Shown: positions 27,348 to 36,781 of the stretch, in pieces
Position numbering within the stretch: the first letter of the stretch is position 1
Layout: every line of letters starts with the position of its first letter
Origin: Clostridium sp. AM58-1XD
GTDB lineage: Bacteria > Bacillota > Clostridia > Lachnospirales > Lachnospiraceae
Direction of reading: 5' to 3'
Assembly: GCF_003464085.1 (NCBI RefSeq)
Contig: NZ_QSDR01000018.1
Span: 26,903-90,902, forward strand
Length of the DNA: 64,000 nt
Program-made: the position numbers and the translations under genes
The notes under the pieces: generated by a model
Database searches by the model: none
Told to the model about the DNA's origin: nothing
Seen by the model: only the letters and a program-made list of their open reading frames with translations

Positions 27348-28676
27348 ATGGGTATTATGGAAGAAAAGAAAGATGGTCTGCTGTCACGTCAATTCTATGG
27401 TCTGCCTATGTGGCAGGTAGGAATTATACTGCTTGTAATTTATGCGGCGATTGGATTACAGGTAATTCCAAGCGATGATATGCTGGCAACAATAACGGTT
27501 CTCATGTCGATTGGTCTGGTGCTCTATGAGATCGGTGAAAAAATACCGATCTGGAATGCATATATCGGCGGCGGTTCCATGCTTGCGTTTTTAGGAGCGG
27601 CTGCGCTGAACTACTATCATATTCTGCCGGAAAAATATGCAGAAGGAATTACGTTTTTCTATGATGAATACGGATTTCAGACGGTATTTATTTCCCTGCT
27701 GATCGTATCGGCTGTGCTGGCGGTAAACAGAAAACAGCTGATCAAGGCATTTGCAGGATACGTTCCGGCCATCCTGGGAGGAATTGCAGCGGCGGCGTTA
27801 TTTGGAGTTATAGGAGGCCTGATCTGCGGTGTGGACGTGATTCATATCATTTCCCTGTATGTTCTCCCTGTCATGGGCGGTGGAAACGGCGCGGGAGCAG
27901 TACCCTTAAGTGAAATGTGGGAAGCCACTACAGGGCAGAGCAAGGACGCATTTTATTCACAGGCATTTGCAATTCTGAACATCGCCAATAACTTTGCGAT
28001 CTTAGGAGCAGTAGCTTTGAATTCCATGGGAAATAAGTGGCCGAAACTGACTGGCAACGGCGAGCTTCTGAGAAATATGGACAAGACGGTGCTGGTGGGA
28101 GATAAAAAAGAGAAGGTGAAGGCCACGGCGTATGATATGGCCGGAGGGCTGCTCCTTACGGGGGGAATCTATGCCCTGTGCCGTGCATTTTCCGGTAAAA
28201 TTCTTCCTAATATCGGCCCCGTGACGTTACATATGTATGCCTATATGGTCGTATTTGCAGCGCTGCTGAATGTATCAAATATCGTTCCGGACAATGTGAA
28301 GGAAGGCGCGAAAAAGCTGTCGGCATTTTTTACAAAACCATTGATGGGCATGTGCATGGCAGGGATTGGTATTGCGTTTACCGATCTGGGTGAACTGATT
28401 GCAGTCCTGAATGTCAAGACGCTTTTTATATGCGCAATGGTAGTAATCGGAGCGATTATCGGTTCCGGTCTGGTAGGTATGATGGTAGGATTCAATTTTG
28501 TGGAATCTGCGATGACGGCGGGCCTCTGCATGGCAAACAGAGGCGGTTCCGGAGACCTGCAGGTTCTTGGAGCAGGTCATCGTCTGGAACTCATGAGCTA
28601 TGCGGCGATCTCTTCCCGAATCGGAGGTGCGATTGTACTTCTGATTGCCAGTATCGCATTCAGCTTTATGGTTTAG
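27348..28676 (+). CDS. 2-hydroxycarboxylate transporter family carrier (second copy)
   Basis: Intact 442-residue membrane protein of the CitS/MaeN type. The two reentrant-loop motifs are VLPVMGGGNGAGAVPLSE and CMANRGGSGDLQVLGAGHR. The ribosome site is close to ATG 27348 (3-base gap) and rather far from ATG 27357 (12 bases), so either start is possible. It is followed by an RraA-type and an aconitase-type gene and is divergent from citCX. This points to import and cleavage of a hydroxy di- or tricarboxylate. Confidence 0.87.
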   Translation: MGIMEEKKDGLLSRQFYGLPMWQVGIILLVIYAAIGLQVIPSDDMLATITVLMSIGLVLYEIGEKIPIWNAYIGGGSMLAFLGAAALNYYHILPEKYAEGITFFYDEYGFQTVFISLLIVSAVLAVNRKQLIKAFAGYVPAILGGIAAAALFGVIGGLICGVDVIHIISLYVLPVMGGGNGAGAVPLSEMWEATTGQSKDAFYSQAFAILNIANNFAILGAVALNSMGNKWPKLTGNGELLRNMDKTVLVGDKKEKVKATAYDMAGGLLLTGGIYALCRAFSGKILPNIGPVTLHMYAYMVVFAALLNVSNIVPDNVKEGAKKLSAFFTKPLMGMCMAGIGIAFTDLGELIAVLNVKTLFICAMVVIGAIIGSGLVGMMVGFNFVESAMTAGLCMANRGGSGDLQVLGAGHRLELMSYAAISSRIGGAIVLLIASIAFSFMV

Positions 28677-28743
28677 CACAGGATAAAAGACACAGAAAAA
28701 TATAAAAATATAAAATAAATTTCATCTTATGGAGGTAGTGAAA

Positions 28744-29438
28744 ATGGCAGAAGCAAAAATTGGATACAGAATGTATCAGGAGATTGAACGTCCGTCAAAG
28801 GAGCTCATTGAGAAATTAAGAAAGTTTTCCGCACCGGAGCTTTGTGACGGCTCTATTGTGTATAACGCAATGGATTATCACATCAAACCGATGGTGACAA
28901 AGAAGAAAATCTGCGGGCCGGCAGTTACGGTAAAACTGTCCATGGGCGACAGCCTGATGGTGACGAAGGCCGTGGATATGGCCCAGCCGGGGGATGTCAT
29001 TGTGATTGACGGCAGAGGCAGCGGCAATAATGCGCTCTGGGGCGACCATCGCAGCCTTTCCTGCGCGGTAAAGGGGATTGAGGGCGTAGTCATGGATGGA
29101 GCGTTCCGCGATCTGGAAGAGTGTGAGGAGATCGGATTCCCCATGTACGCAAAAGCGGTTACATGTGGTTCCAGCAGCAAGAACACCAACGGTGAAATCA
29201 ACGTAACGATTTCCTGCGGCGGAGTGACTGTTAATCCTGGAGATATCATTGTGGGCGACGTAAACGGCGTCTGTGTAATTCCACCGGAATTTGCTGAGGA
29301 AATTATGGCAAATGCCAGAAGAAGATTGATAATCTGGAAAAAGTCACGGCGGAAATCAAAGAAAAGAAGAAAGTGCTGCCGGATAACTATGCGGCACAGC
29401 TGGAAAAGCTGGGATATAAAGAGTTTACGGACAAATAA
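28744..29438 (+). CDS. RraA-like / HMG-aldolase family protein (second copy, frameshifted)
   Basis: About 232 residues, paralogous to the protein at 4236. GDVIVIDGRGSG, VMDGAFRD and NPGDIIVGDVNGVCVIP mark the RraA-like aldolase/decarboxylase fold. The frame shifts near 29320 at AGAAGAAG. With one extra A the tail reads ARKKIDNLEKVTAEIKEKKK and stops at 29438, whereas the unrepaired frame runs into an arginine-rich nonsense tail to 29460. ATG 28744 follows GGAGGT. It lies between the 2HCT carrier and the aconitase-like gene, probably acting on the same oxoacid pathway. Confidence 0.82.
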
Positions 29439-29483
29439 ATCTGGCTTTGGTGCAATTTAAGTTTAACAGGAGGATTTGAAAAA

Positions 29484-31420
29484 ATGGGACAGAATATGAT
29501 CCAGAAACTCATTGCCAGCCATCTGGTATCCGGTACGATGAATCCAGGCGATGAGATTTACATAAAAATTGACCACACGCTGACGCATGATATTACGGCT
29601 GTTATGGCTTATCTGGCTTTTGAGGCGCTGGAGCTCCCGAAGGTGAGAACAGAGTGCTCTGTCAGCTACCTGGACCACAACCTGCTGCAGGTAGACAGCA
29701 AAACGCCGGATGACCATATTTTCCTTCAGAGCATCGCGAAAAAATACGGCCTCTATCTTTCACGGCCCGGCAACGGAATCTGCCATATGATCCACTATTT
29801 CCGGTTCGGAAAACCGGGCAAGAGCCTGATGGGAACAGACAGCCATACGACGACAGGAGGCGCTCTTGGAATGCTGGCGATTGGTGCCGGCGGCATGGAC
29901 GTGGCTACGGCGATGGCCGGACTTCCAATGAGATTAAAGATGCCTGAAGTAGTGAAGGTGGAATTAACGGGAGCGTTAAATCCACAGTGCTCGGCAAAGG
30001 ATGTCATTCTGGAAATGCTCCGCAGGCTTACGGTAAAGGGCGGAGTCGGCAAAGCATATGAATATGTGGGAGAAGGCGTGAAAAGCCTGACTGTGGCCCA
30101 GAGAGGAACGATCGCCAACATGGGCGCAGAACTGGGCGCAACAACTTCCGTATTTCCGGCAGACGATGAAGTGAGAAAATTCCTGAAAGCTCAGGGAAGA
30201 GAAGCGGACTACTCTCCCCTGCTTCCGGATGAAGACTGTACGTATGATGAATATATGGAAATCAATCTGAGTGATCTGGAACCGCTGGTTGCATGTCCGT
30301 CCATGCCGGATAAAGTGGCAAAAGTAAAGGATATGAAACAGGTAAAGGTGGATCAGGTATTTATCGGCAGCTGTACGAACGGGTCCCACAGTGACATCAA
30401 AAAAGCGGCAGAAGTGCTGGACGGCCATGTGGTCAGTGACCATGTGTCCCTGACTGTAGCTGTGGGAACGAAACAGATCCTGCAGATGCTGATGGAGGAC
30501 GGAACCATCTCCAAACTTCTCTGTGCAGGAGCCAGGCTGTTGGAATGTGCCTGCGGGCCGTGTACGGGAATCGGGCAGGCAGCACCTACTAATGGAGTTT
30601 CCGTGCGCACGTCTAACCGGAATTTTCCAGGCCGAGGCGGTACGCCGGACGCACAGCTTTACCTCGTAAGCCCGGAAGTAGCGGCAGCTACGGCGATTAC
30701 AGGATATATTACAGAACCGTCAGAAGTGTGTGATATCGAAAAACTGGCTTCTATTACAGAACCGGATTCTTATCTGGTGGATGACAAAATGCTGATTCCG
30801 CCTGTGGATGGGGATACATCGGACGTGGAAATTATCCGTGGGCCGAATATCAAGCCTCTGCCTATTCCTGAAATGATTACGGAGACGATCAGTGTTCCTG
30901 TTTCCCTGAAGGCAGGAGACAACATTTCCACAGATGATATTATTCCTGCCAGCGCGACGTTCTCAGCCATGCGGTCCAATATTCCGATGGTGGCGGAAAT
31001 CGTGTTTTCCCGATATGACAAGGACTTTGTTCAGAGGGCCAAAGACGCGGGTAACAGTATTATCGTCGGCGGAGAGAACTACGGACAGGGCTCCAGCCGG
31101 GAACATGCGGCTATTGCCCCCATGTATCTGGGCGTAAAAGCGTCATGGCGAAATCCATGGCGAGAATCCATAAGAACAACCTGATCAATCACGGCGTACT
31201 CCCACTGATTTTCGCAGATAAAGAGGATTATGACAGGATCGATCTGGGAGATGAACTGGTGCTTTCCGAATGTCTGGAAGGAATCCGAAGAAAAGAGATT
31301 ATGGTGGAAGACAGGACAAAGGGAGTTTCTTTTAAAACAATACTGGATATTTCAGATGATGAGGCAGATGTTCTGCTGGCCGGCGGACAGCTGAGGTATA
31401 TTAAGAAACAGATCAATTAA
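29484..31420 (+). CDS. Aconitase / isopropylmalate-dehydratase family hydratase, fused (frameshifted)
   Basis: About 645 residues, the short type that joins LeuC-like and LeuD-like parts. Cluster-binding cysteines appear in IGSCTNGS and ACGPCTGIG, the catalytic histidine in GTDSHTTTGG, and the swivel domain carries ISTDDIIPAS and GQGSSREHAA. The first frame stops at 31184. Restoring one G near 31140 gives YLGVKAVMAKSMARIHKNNL and continues to 31420. It probably catalyses reversible dehydration of citrate, homocitrate or a citramalate-type acid. Its operon with a 2HCT carrier and an RraA protein favours catabolism over leucine synthesis. Confidence 0.83.
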
Positions 31421-31428
31421 CAAAAGAG

Positions 31429-31475
31429 AAGAGGACGAATGGCAGGACAATTGACAGTGCCATTCATCCTCTTTT
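31429..31475. terminator. Intrinsic terminator, probably bidirectional
   Basis: AAGAGGACGAATGGCA pairs with TGCCATTCATCCTCTTTT (one mismatch), between the convergent hydratase and metallo-hydrolase genes. Confidence 0.8.
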
Positions 31476-31497
31476 CTGCAATTTGAATAACCTTTTT

Positions 31498-32325
31498 TTA
31501 GAAGAAAAGGCAGTCTCCGCAGCCCATATGGAAGCCGTTGATTTCACTGTCTTTTTCCAGATATTCCCGGACTCTGTCTCCGGAACAGTGGTTCAGTGCC
31601 AGAAGACGGATATCCATTTTCTTAAGTTCCGCAATCGTCAATTCGATCCGGTCGTCGTCTGCTTTCATGAGATGAGTTCCGCCGATCACAGCCTGAATCT
31701 TTTTGCCGAACCGTTTGGAAACGGCAGAAAGGATATTCAGTACGCCGGGATGGCTGCAGCCCAGAATTACGATCAGTCCGTCCGGGTGATCCAGAACCAG
31801 GGAGATTTCATCGTCGAACGGATCAGGGATCATCCCGGACTCGGTCCGTTTGACAAAGCGGGCCGGAACTGTTTCAAATGCATATGTGCGGGGGAAATTT
31901 CCGACGGCATAGCAGCCGGGAGAGAATTCCAGGATATCCCTGCACACGAAATGGGGGATACCGTGGGTGGAAAGGTCTGCTTCTGTGAAACCGCAGCCCA
32001 GGAAGGTATATTTTTCCGTCCGGTGATTGGTATATTTTTCTTCAAAAAAGTGTTCTCCGGTGATCAGGGGACAGGAAATGCCCCGGTCCAGCAGTTCTGC
32101 ATAGCCGGCGGCGTGGTCGTAATGGCTGTGGCTGCATACGGCATAGGAAGCGGAGAGTGGGGAAACGCCCAGCTTTTTTGCATTGGACAGAAATTCCGGG
32201 CCGGATCCGAAGTCAAAGAGAATGGGCACGCCGTCCGCCTCTATAAAGTAGGACAGGCTGTGCATATGAATGAGCGACTGATGTTCCGTCGCCATGTTGT
32301 CGATTAACGTTGTGATTTTTATCAT
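31498..32325 (-). CDS. MBL fold metallo-hydrolase
   Basis: Intact 275-residue protein. The zinc motif is CSHSHYDHAAGY, with further ligand candidates in LGCSHPGVLN and LALNHCSGD. The N-terminal ITTLIDN and FDFGSGPEFL fit the group related to 7,8-dihydropterin-6-methyl-4-(beta-D-ribofuranosyl)aminobenzene-5'-phosphate synthase-like hydrolases. Seven or eight predicted strands, cytosolic. It stands 16 bases downstream of the MATE gene on the same strand, so they may be co-transcribed. Substrate unknown. Confidence 0.8.
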   Translation of the reverse strand: MIKITTLIDNMATEHQSLIHMHSLSYFIEADGVPILFDFGSGPEFLSNAKKLGVSPLSASYAVCSHSHYDHAAGYAELLDRGISCPLITGEHFFEEKYTNHRTEKYTFLGCGFTEADLSTHGIPHFVCRDILEFSPGCYAVGNFPRTYAFETVPARFVKRTESGMIPDPFDDEISLVLDHPDGLIVILGCSHPGVLNILSAVSKRFGKKIQAVIGGTHLMKADDDRIELTIAELKKMDIRLLALNHCSGDRVREYLEKDSEINGFHMGCGDCLFF

Positions 32326-32341
32326 GGTTCTCCCCCTTTAT

Positions 32342-33730
32342 CTAGCGGATTCTGGACAGGGCCTCTTCCGACAGCATTCGCTTTCGGCAGAAGAAAAAGA
32401 TGAGGCCGGAGGTGGTTGCTGAAACAATGTCGGAGATCGGTTCTGCGTAGTAGATTGACATTACATTTTGAGTAATCATAGGCAGTATGATGGCGAGCGG
32501 AATCAGTAAAATGACCTTGCGCAGCAGGGCGGCAAACAGGGAAAGCTTTGCCTGGCCCAGGCCGATAAATGTGGTCTGACAGCCCATCTGAACGCCGAAT
32601 ATCCATACGCCGGCCATGAAAATAGGCATAACCTGCCCAACGAGAGCGATCAGTTCCGGCTTATCCGTAAAGAGTCTGGCAAATACGGTCGGGAACTGAG
32701 TGGTCAGCAGGCAGTCGATCAGCGTAACAGTGAAGGAAAATCCGATGGCGATGCGGTAAGTTTTCCTGACGCGGTCGAAATTTTTAGCACCGAAATTATA
32801 GCTGATAATCGGCTGTACTCCCTGTGTAAAGCCCTGGATCGGAACGAATACAAGCTGCATGACGCTCTGTAGGATTGTCATGGAACCTACATAGAGGTCG
32901 CCGCCGTACTGGGATAGGCCCCTGTTTAAAACGATGCTGATGGCGCTCTCCGTAAACTGCATGATGAACGGTGACACGCCGAGTGCGGCAATTGCGGCGA
33001 TCAGTGAAAAATCGGGCCTCAGACACTTTTTCCTGATGATGATAACGGATTTTTCAGATATCAGGAAGCGGAGAACCCAAATGGCGCTGATGGCCTGAGA
33101 AATAATGGTTGCCAGAGCAGCTCCGCGGACATCCAGATTGAACACGAAGATAAAAATGGGGTCCAGGATGATATTTGTCACGGCTCCGATCAGTACGGAA
33201 GTCATGGCCGTCTTGGCTCTGCCCTGAGAAGAGATAAACATGTTGAGGCCGAGCGCCAGCTGTACGAAAACGGTACCGATCAGATAAATGCTCAGATAAT
33301 TATCAGCGTATACGATGGTGCTGTCGCTGGCTCCGAACATGTACAGCAGAGGCCGCTTGAAAATAAAGAAAAAAGCGGTGAGGACGACGGAGAAAAACAG
33401 GAGGACGGTTACGCCGTTGCCGAGTATCTTTTCCGCCTGGGCCTTATCGCCCTTTCCCAGCTGAATAGAGGCCAGAGGAGCTCCGCCGGCCCCTACAAAG
33501 GCGCTGAAAGCCGAGATCAGCATGATAATCGGGAATGTGAGACCGACGCCTGTCAGGGCGACGCTGCCGATTTCCGATATATGGCCGATATAAATGCGGT
33601 CTACAATGTTGTAGAGGACGTTGATGAGCTGGGCGACAACGGCTGGAACCGCCAACCGGAACATGAGTTTCGGAATTGGTTCCGTTCCCATGCGCTTGTC
33701 AGAATTAGGTGATTCATTGCGATGTTCCAT
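32342..33730 (-). CDS. MATE family efflux transporter
   Basis: Intact 462-residue protein with 12 predicted membrane segments. The opening IPKLMFRLAVPAVVAQLINVLYNIVDRIYIGHI and mid-protein GFTQGVQPIISYNFGAKNFDRV are characteristic. It is directly downstream of the MarR gene at 33783-34220 and probably repressed by it, a common drug-responsive pairing. Substrate unknown. Confidence 0.88.
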   Translation of the reverse strand: MEHRNESPNSDKRMGTEPIPKLMFRLAVPAVVAQLINVLYNIVDRIYIGHISEIGSVALTGVGLTFPIIMLISAFSAFVGAGGAPLASIQLGKGDKAQAEKILGNGVTVLLFFSVVLTAFFFIFKRPLLYMFGASDSTIVYADNYLSIYLIGTVFVQLALGLNMFISSQGRAKTAMTSVLIGAVTNIILDPIFIFVFNLDVRGAALATIISQAISAIWVLRFLISEKSVIIIRKKCLRPDFSLIAAIAALGVSPFIMQFTESAISIVLNRGLSQYGGDLYVGSMTILQSVMQLVFVPIQGFTQGVQPIISYNFGAKNFDRVRKTYRIAIGFSFTVTLIDCLLTTQFPTVFARLFTDKPELIALVGQVMPIFMAGVWIFGVQMGCQTTFIGLGQAKLSLFAALLRKVILLIPLAIILPMITQNVMSIYYAEPISDIVSATTSGLIFFFCRKRMLSEEALSRIR

Positions 33731-33782
33731 AATGATTTGATTCCTTTCTAAATTCGTCCATAATAATGGTCTTACATAATTT

Positions 33783-34220
33783 TTAGAGGTTATAGCCGGA
33801 CAGATTGGCGTACAGCTTATCCAGGCCGGACAGGAGAGATTCCCTCTCTGTGTCAGTGAAACCGTTGAAATTTATTTTAGACATTTCATTAAAAGCCTTC
33901 AGACAGCCGGCTTTCAGAGAACCGGCCCTTTCCGTAAGGCATATTCTGGTTTCGCGGCGGTTAGCCGGATTTGGCAGGCGCGTAAGGAGTCCGGAAGATT
34001 CCAGGCGGTCCAGCATGCTTGTTAAAGTCGTCTTTGCCAGATTGGTTTTCTGGCTCAGCTCGCTTATGGTAATATCATCCTCCTGCCAGAGTACAAATAT
34101 AATATTTGTCTGGGCACTGTTTAAATCCGTATCCGTATATTTTTTCAGAAGCTGCTGGAAAATCCTGCTCTGAAGAAACTTAATCTGGGCAATCCGTATG
34201 CCGATCGGAAGATTTTTCAT
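33783..34220 (-). CDS. MarR family transcriptional regulator
   Basis: Winged-helix regulator of 145 residues. DDITISELSQKTNLAKTTLTSMLDRLESSGLLTR is the recognition helix and wing region. I start at ATG 34220 (MKNLPIGIR), with AAAGGGGG upstream. The longer in-frame extension to 34355 covers the operator and is not coding. A TACTATAT/ATATAGTA dyad at 34301 lies in its promoter. It leads the MATE operon and is likely autoregulated. Confidence 0.87.
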   Translation of the reverse strand: MKNLPIGIRIAQIKFLQSRIFQQLLKKYTDTDLNSAQTNIIFVLWQEDDITISELSQKTNLAKTTLTSMLDRLESSGLLTRLPNPANRRETRICLTERAGSLKAGCLKAFNEMSKINFNGFTDTERESLLSGLDKLYANLSGYNL

Positions 34221-34300
34221 CAATTTAGTCGCCCCCTTTCCATTAATTTTACATGAGATGCCGTGGCCAAAAGGCGATTTTGCCTGTGACGTCATAATAT

Positions 34301-34327
34301 TACTATATAGAATAATACCATATAGTA
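34301..34327. promoter_or_regulatory. Candidate MarR operator
   Basis: TACTATAT at 34301-34308 is mirrored by ATATAGTA at 34320-34327, 81 bases upstream of the MarR start and close to its promoter. The half-site TACTATA is also used in the PadR operators at 63183 and 63221. Confidence 0.55.
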
Positions 34328-34398
34328 TTATAATGCTGCGAGAGATACAGGTCAATCCTTTTTTAGAGATGATTTTTTTCGGAAAATCTTCAACGGCT

Positions 34399-34427
34399 TT
34401 GACATTTTTTCTGTTTTCCGGTAGAAT
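34399..34427 (+). promoter_or_regulatory. Sigma-A promoter of the sulfatase gene
   Basis: TTGACA (34399-34404) and TAGAAT (34422-34427) with a 17-base spacer, 40 bases before ATG 34467. Confidence 0.7.
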
Positions 34428-34466
34428 AGGAAGCCGTTCGAGAATGGAAGTCAGGAGACGAGGATT

Positions 34467-36329
34467 ATGAAATATTTAAAAGAATGGTCATGCATATGCA
34501 GGAGGGAAGTCTCTGCTTTGAGGGCGGCGAAACTTCTGATGCTGATTTTGACGCCTGTAACGGCCTTTTATCTTATGCAGTTTATATACGGAGGCTACCC
34601 ATGGATGTATTCCCTCCCTGTAGTAGCTGGTAATGCGGCCTGTATTGCGGCTGTCTATTATATTTTTGGAGCTTTGACGGGAGGCATCGCGTGGACCAGT
34701 GTTCTGATTCACGTGCTGGCCGGCCTTTTAGGTGCTGCAAATTATTATGTAAAGGTATTTCGCGGAACTCCGATTCTGCCCTGGGATATGACGGCTTTCC
34801 GAACGGCTGCGGCCGTATCCGGAAGCTACCGCCTCTTTCTGACATGGCAGATGGCTGCCGGAATTTTTTTGACGGCCGCTGCGGCTGTTCTGCTGTATCG
34901 ATGGTCGAAGGACAGGAAGCTTTCCATAAAGAAAAAACGGTATCGTCTGATTCTTCTGGCCGCCGGTATCCTTTGTCTGGAGCCGGTAATGAATCCGGGC
35001 ATTTTGGAGAAGATGGGAATTTCCACAGACGTGTGGAATCAGGCGGAAGCGTACCGGAAAATGGGCGTTCTGGCAGAATTTTTATGTAATACGAGATTCA
35101 TGGAAGTAGAAAAGCCGGAGGGATATTCTGCGGAGGCATATGAAACGCTCATGTCCCCTCTTGGAGAAAACGGAATACGGCAGTTGACGGGGGAGTACGG
35201 AAGCGTTCCGGCTTCTTCGGATGACCTGATTACAGATCATACCCAGAAGGCGATTGATAAAAATGCGGACTTCCGGCCCCATATCATAGCAATCATGAAT
35301 GAATCATGGGCAGACTTCGAAGAGTTTGGAAACCTCTCTCTGAACCGCAGTCCTATGGATAAGATTAATTCCCTAAAGGGAATTCATGGAACTGCATATA
35401 CGTCTGTATTCGGATCGGGAACGAGCGCCAGCGAATTCGAATTTCTGACAGGCAATACGATGGCATTTCTTCCGTCAGGAAGTATTCCATATCAGCAGTA
35501 CATATTGAGACCATCGCCTTCCCTGGCCTCTTTTCTGAAAGAAAAGGGGTACAGCACTACGGCGATCCATCCCGGAGAGCGGACGTCCTGGCAGAGGGAC
35601 AAGGCGTATCCGCTTCTGGGATTCGATACCTTTAAGTGTGCAGAGGATATGGACGTGAAAAAGACAGAGGAACACGGATATATCAGCGACCAGTCTTCCT
35701 TTGACCAGATCATATACGAATATGAGCATCGAAAACAGGGAGAAAAAATGTTCCTGTTCAATGTGACGATCCAGAATCATGGAAGCTATACGGCCGATTA
35801 TCCGACAGAGGTTTATCTGACCGACATGCCTGGCGCGTATCCGATGGCAGAACAGTATCTGACGCTGGAAGATAAGACGGATGAAGCGTTTGCAAAGCTG
35901 GCTGCTTATTTTGAAAAACAGGAAGAGCCTGTTCTGATTGTGATGTTCGGAGATCATCAGCCTTCTCTGGAACAGGGATTTTTCGATATGGCTTATGGAG
36001 TGGAACAGAAGGATATGACCATGGAGCAGTATATGGGGAAATTCCGCGTCCCATATGTGATCTGGGCGAATTACGAGCTGCCGGAACAGGGAGCGGATGA
36101 ACTTATGAGCCTGAATTTTCTCTCCCAGTTCCTCTTGAAATGCGCCGGAATGGAAGAGGGATGGTATGGGAATTTTATCGAGGAATTTAGAAAAGAGATA
36201 CCGGCGCTCACCTTCTCCGGTTATTTCGGAAGTGACGGAAAAGCATACAGCCACATGGAAACAAACGGCTATGGAAAGATTATGGAAAAATACAAAATCG
36301 CCCAGTACGGAACCCTTTTCTCACAGTAA
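34467..36329 (+). CDS. LTA synthase family sulfatase (phosphoglycerol transferase)
   Basis: Intact 620-residue membrane enzyme. About five N-terminal membrane segments (residues 20-190) are followed by an extracellular sulfatase-fold domain. Metal-site residues lie in IIAIMNESWADFEEF, the nucleophilic Thr in FGSGTSASEFEFLTGN, and further ligands in MFGDHQPSLE. Members polymerise glycerol-phosphate onto glycolipid anchors (lipoteichoic acid) or decorate other surface polymers. It is monocistronic with its own promoter at 34399 and terminator at 36378. Which polymer it makes is unclear. Confidence 0.85.
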   Translation: MKYLKEWSCICRREVSALRAAKLLMLILTPVTAFYLMQFIYGGYPWMYSLPVVAGNAACIAAVYYIFGALTGGIAWTSVLIHVLAGLLGAANYYVKVFRGTPILPWDMTAFRTAAAVSGSYRLFLTWQMAAGIFLTAAAAVLLYRWSKDRKLSIKKKRYRLILLAAGILCLEPVMNPGILEKMGISTDVWNQAEAYRKMGVLAEFLCNTRFMEVEKPEGYSAEAYETLMSPLGENGIRQLTGEYGSVPASSDDLITDHTQKAIDKNADFRPHIIAIMNESWADFEEFGNLSLNRSPMDKINSLKGIHGTAYTSVFGSGTSASEFEFLTGNTMAFLPSGSIPYQQYILRPSPSLASFLKEKGYSTTAIHPGERTSWQRDKAYPLLGFDTFKCAEDMDVKKTEEHGYISDQSSFDQIIYEYEHRKQGEKMFLFNVTIQNHGSYTADYPTEVYLTDMPGAYPMAEQYLTLEDKTDEAFAKLAAYFEKQEEPVLIVMFGDHQPSLEQGFFDMAYGVEQKDMTMEQYMGKFRVPYVIWANYELPEQGADELMSLNFLSQFLLKCAGMEEGWYGNFIEEFRKEIPALTFSGYFGSDGKAYSHMETNGYGKIMEKYKIAQYGTLFSQ

Positions 36330-36377
36330 ATATCAAAAAAAGCAATAAGGCGGCGGAGTTTTGAGCGGCCCCATTAC

Positions 36378-36444
36378 ATGCTCTAAGCAACTTCTCAATC
36401 ATGGTTTCTTCCGTGATTTGTGAAGCTGCTTAGGGCATTTTTTA
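36378..36444 (+). terminator. Long hairpin terminator
   Basis: ATGCTCTAAGCAACTTC pairs with GAAGCTGCTTAGGGCAT with two imperfect pairs. A nested AATCA/TGATT stem lies inside and T6 follows. Its ends resemble the dispersed repeats superficially, but the conserved core is absent. The remaining 36445-36567 sequence shows nothing recognisable. Confidence 0.7.
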
Positions 36445-36567
36445 CTTTCCGGGAAGGATTTTGTTCTTACACTGGAACGCCGTTTGAATTTTCGTTTACA
36501 AAAGAGGACATGGAAAGCGAGGAATAAATTTTTTAACTCCTGTATGATGAACGCAGGGAGGAAAACG

Positions 36568-36651
36568 ATGGATTGGCCTCGTGTGGTCATTCCTAAATAT
36601 GGACTGCCGTTTAAAGAGAAAAAGAAAAGGAGATTGAATGATGAAGTATGA
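36568..36651 (+). CDS. Possible 27-residue small ORF
   Basis: ATG 36568 follows GGGAGG and encodes a lysine-rich peptide starting MDWPRVVIPKYG. It overlaps the next small ORF at its end. No homology is recognised, so coding status is uncertain. Confidence 0.25.
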   Translation: MDWPRVVIPKYGLPFKEKKKRRLNDEV

Positions 36652-36781
36652 GAATGAAATACGTGAAATGGAACCTGCCCTTAAGGGGCAGGGTATGGCT
36701 TGGAAGGGAAATCCTGCCAAATACAGTGAAAAAATCCAGGTTCTGATTAAGGAGGGCGAACATGGCGGCGATTATTGTTGA
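36638..36781 (+). CDS. Possible 47-residue ORF coupled to the ABC transporter
   Basis: It begins ATGATGAAG after AAAGGAG and overlaps the ATP-binding gene start (36762) by 20 bases, as expected for translational coupling. The peptide (MMKYENEIREMEPALKG...) is charged and has no recognised domain. It could be a small regulator, a remnant of an upstream regulator gene, or chance. Confidence 0.35.
   Translation: MMKYENEIREMEPALKGQGMAWKGNPAKYSEKIQVLIKEGEHGGDYC

Noticed and set aside
36378..36444. Hairpin after the sulfatase as a fifth copy of the dispersed repeat
   Set aside because: Ends look alike (TGCTCT/AGGGCA) but the conserved CCAGAT, TGGC and TTGGAAC core is missing; it is better explained as a terminator.
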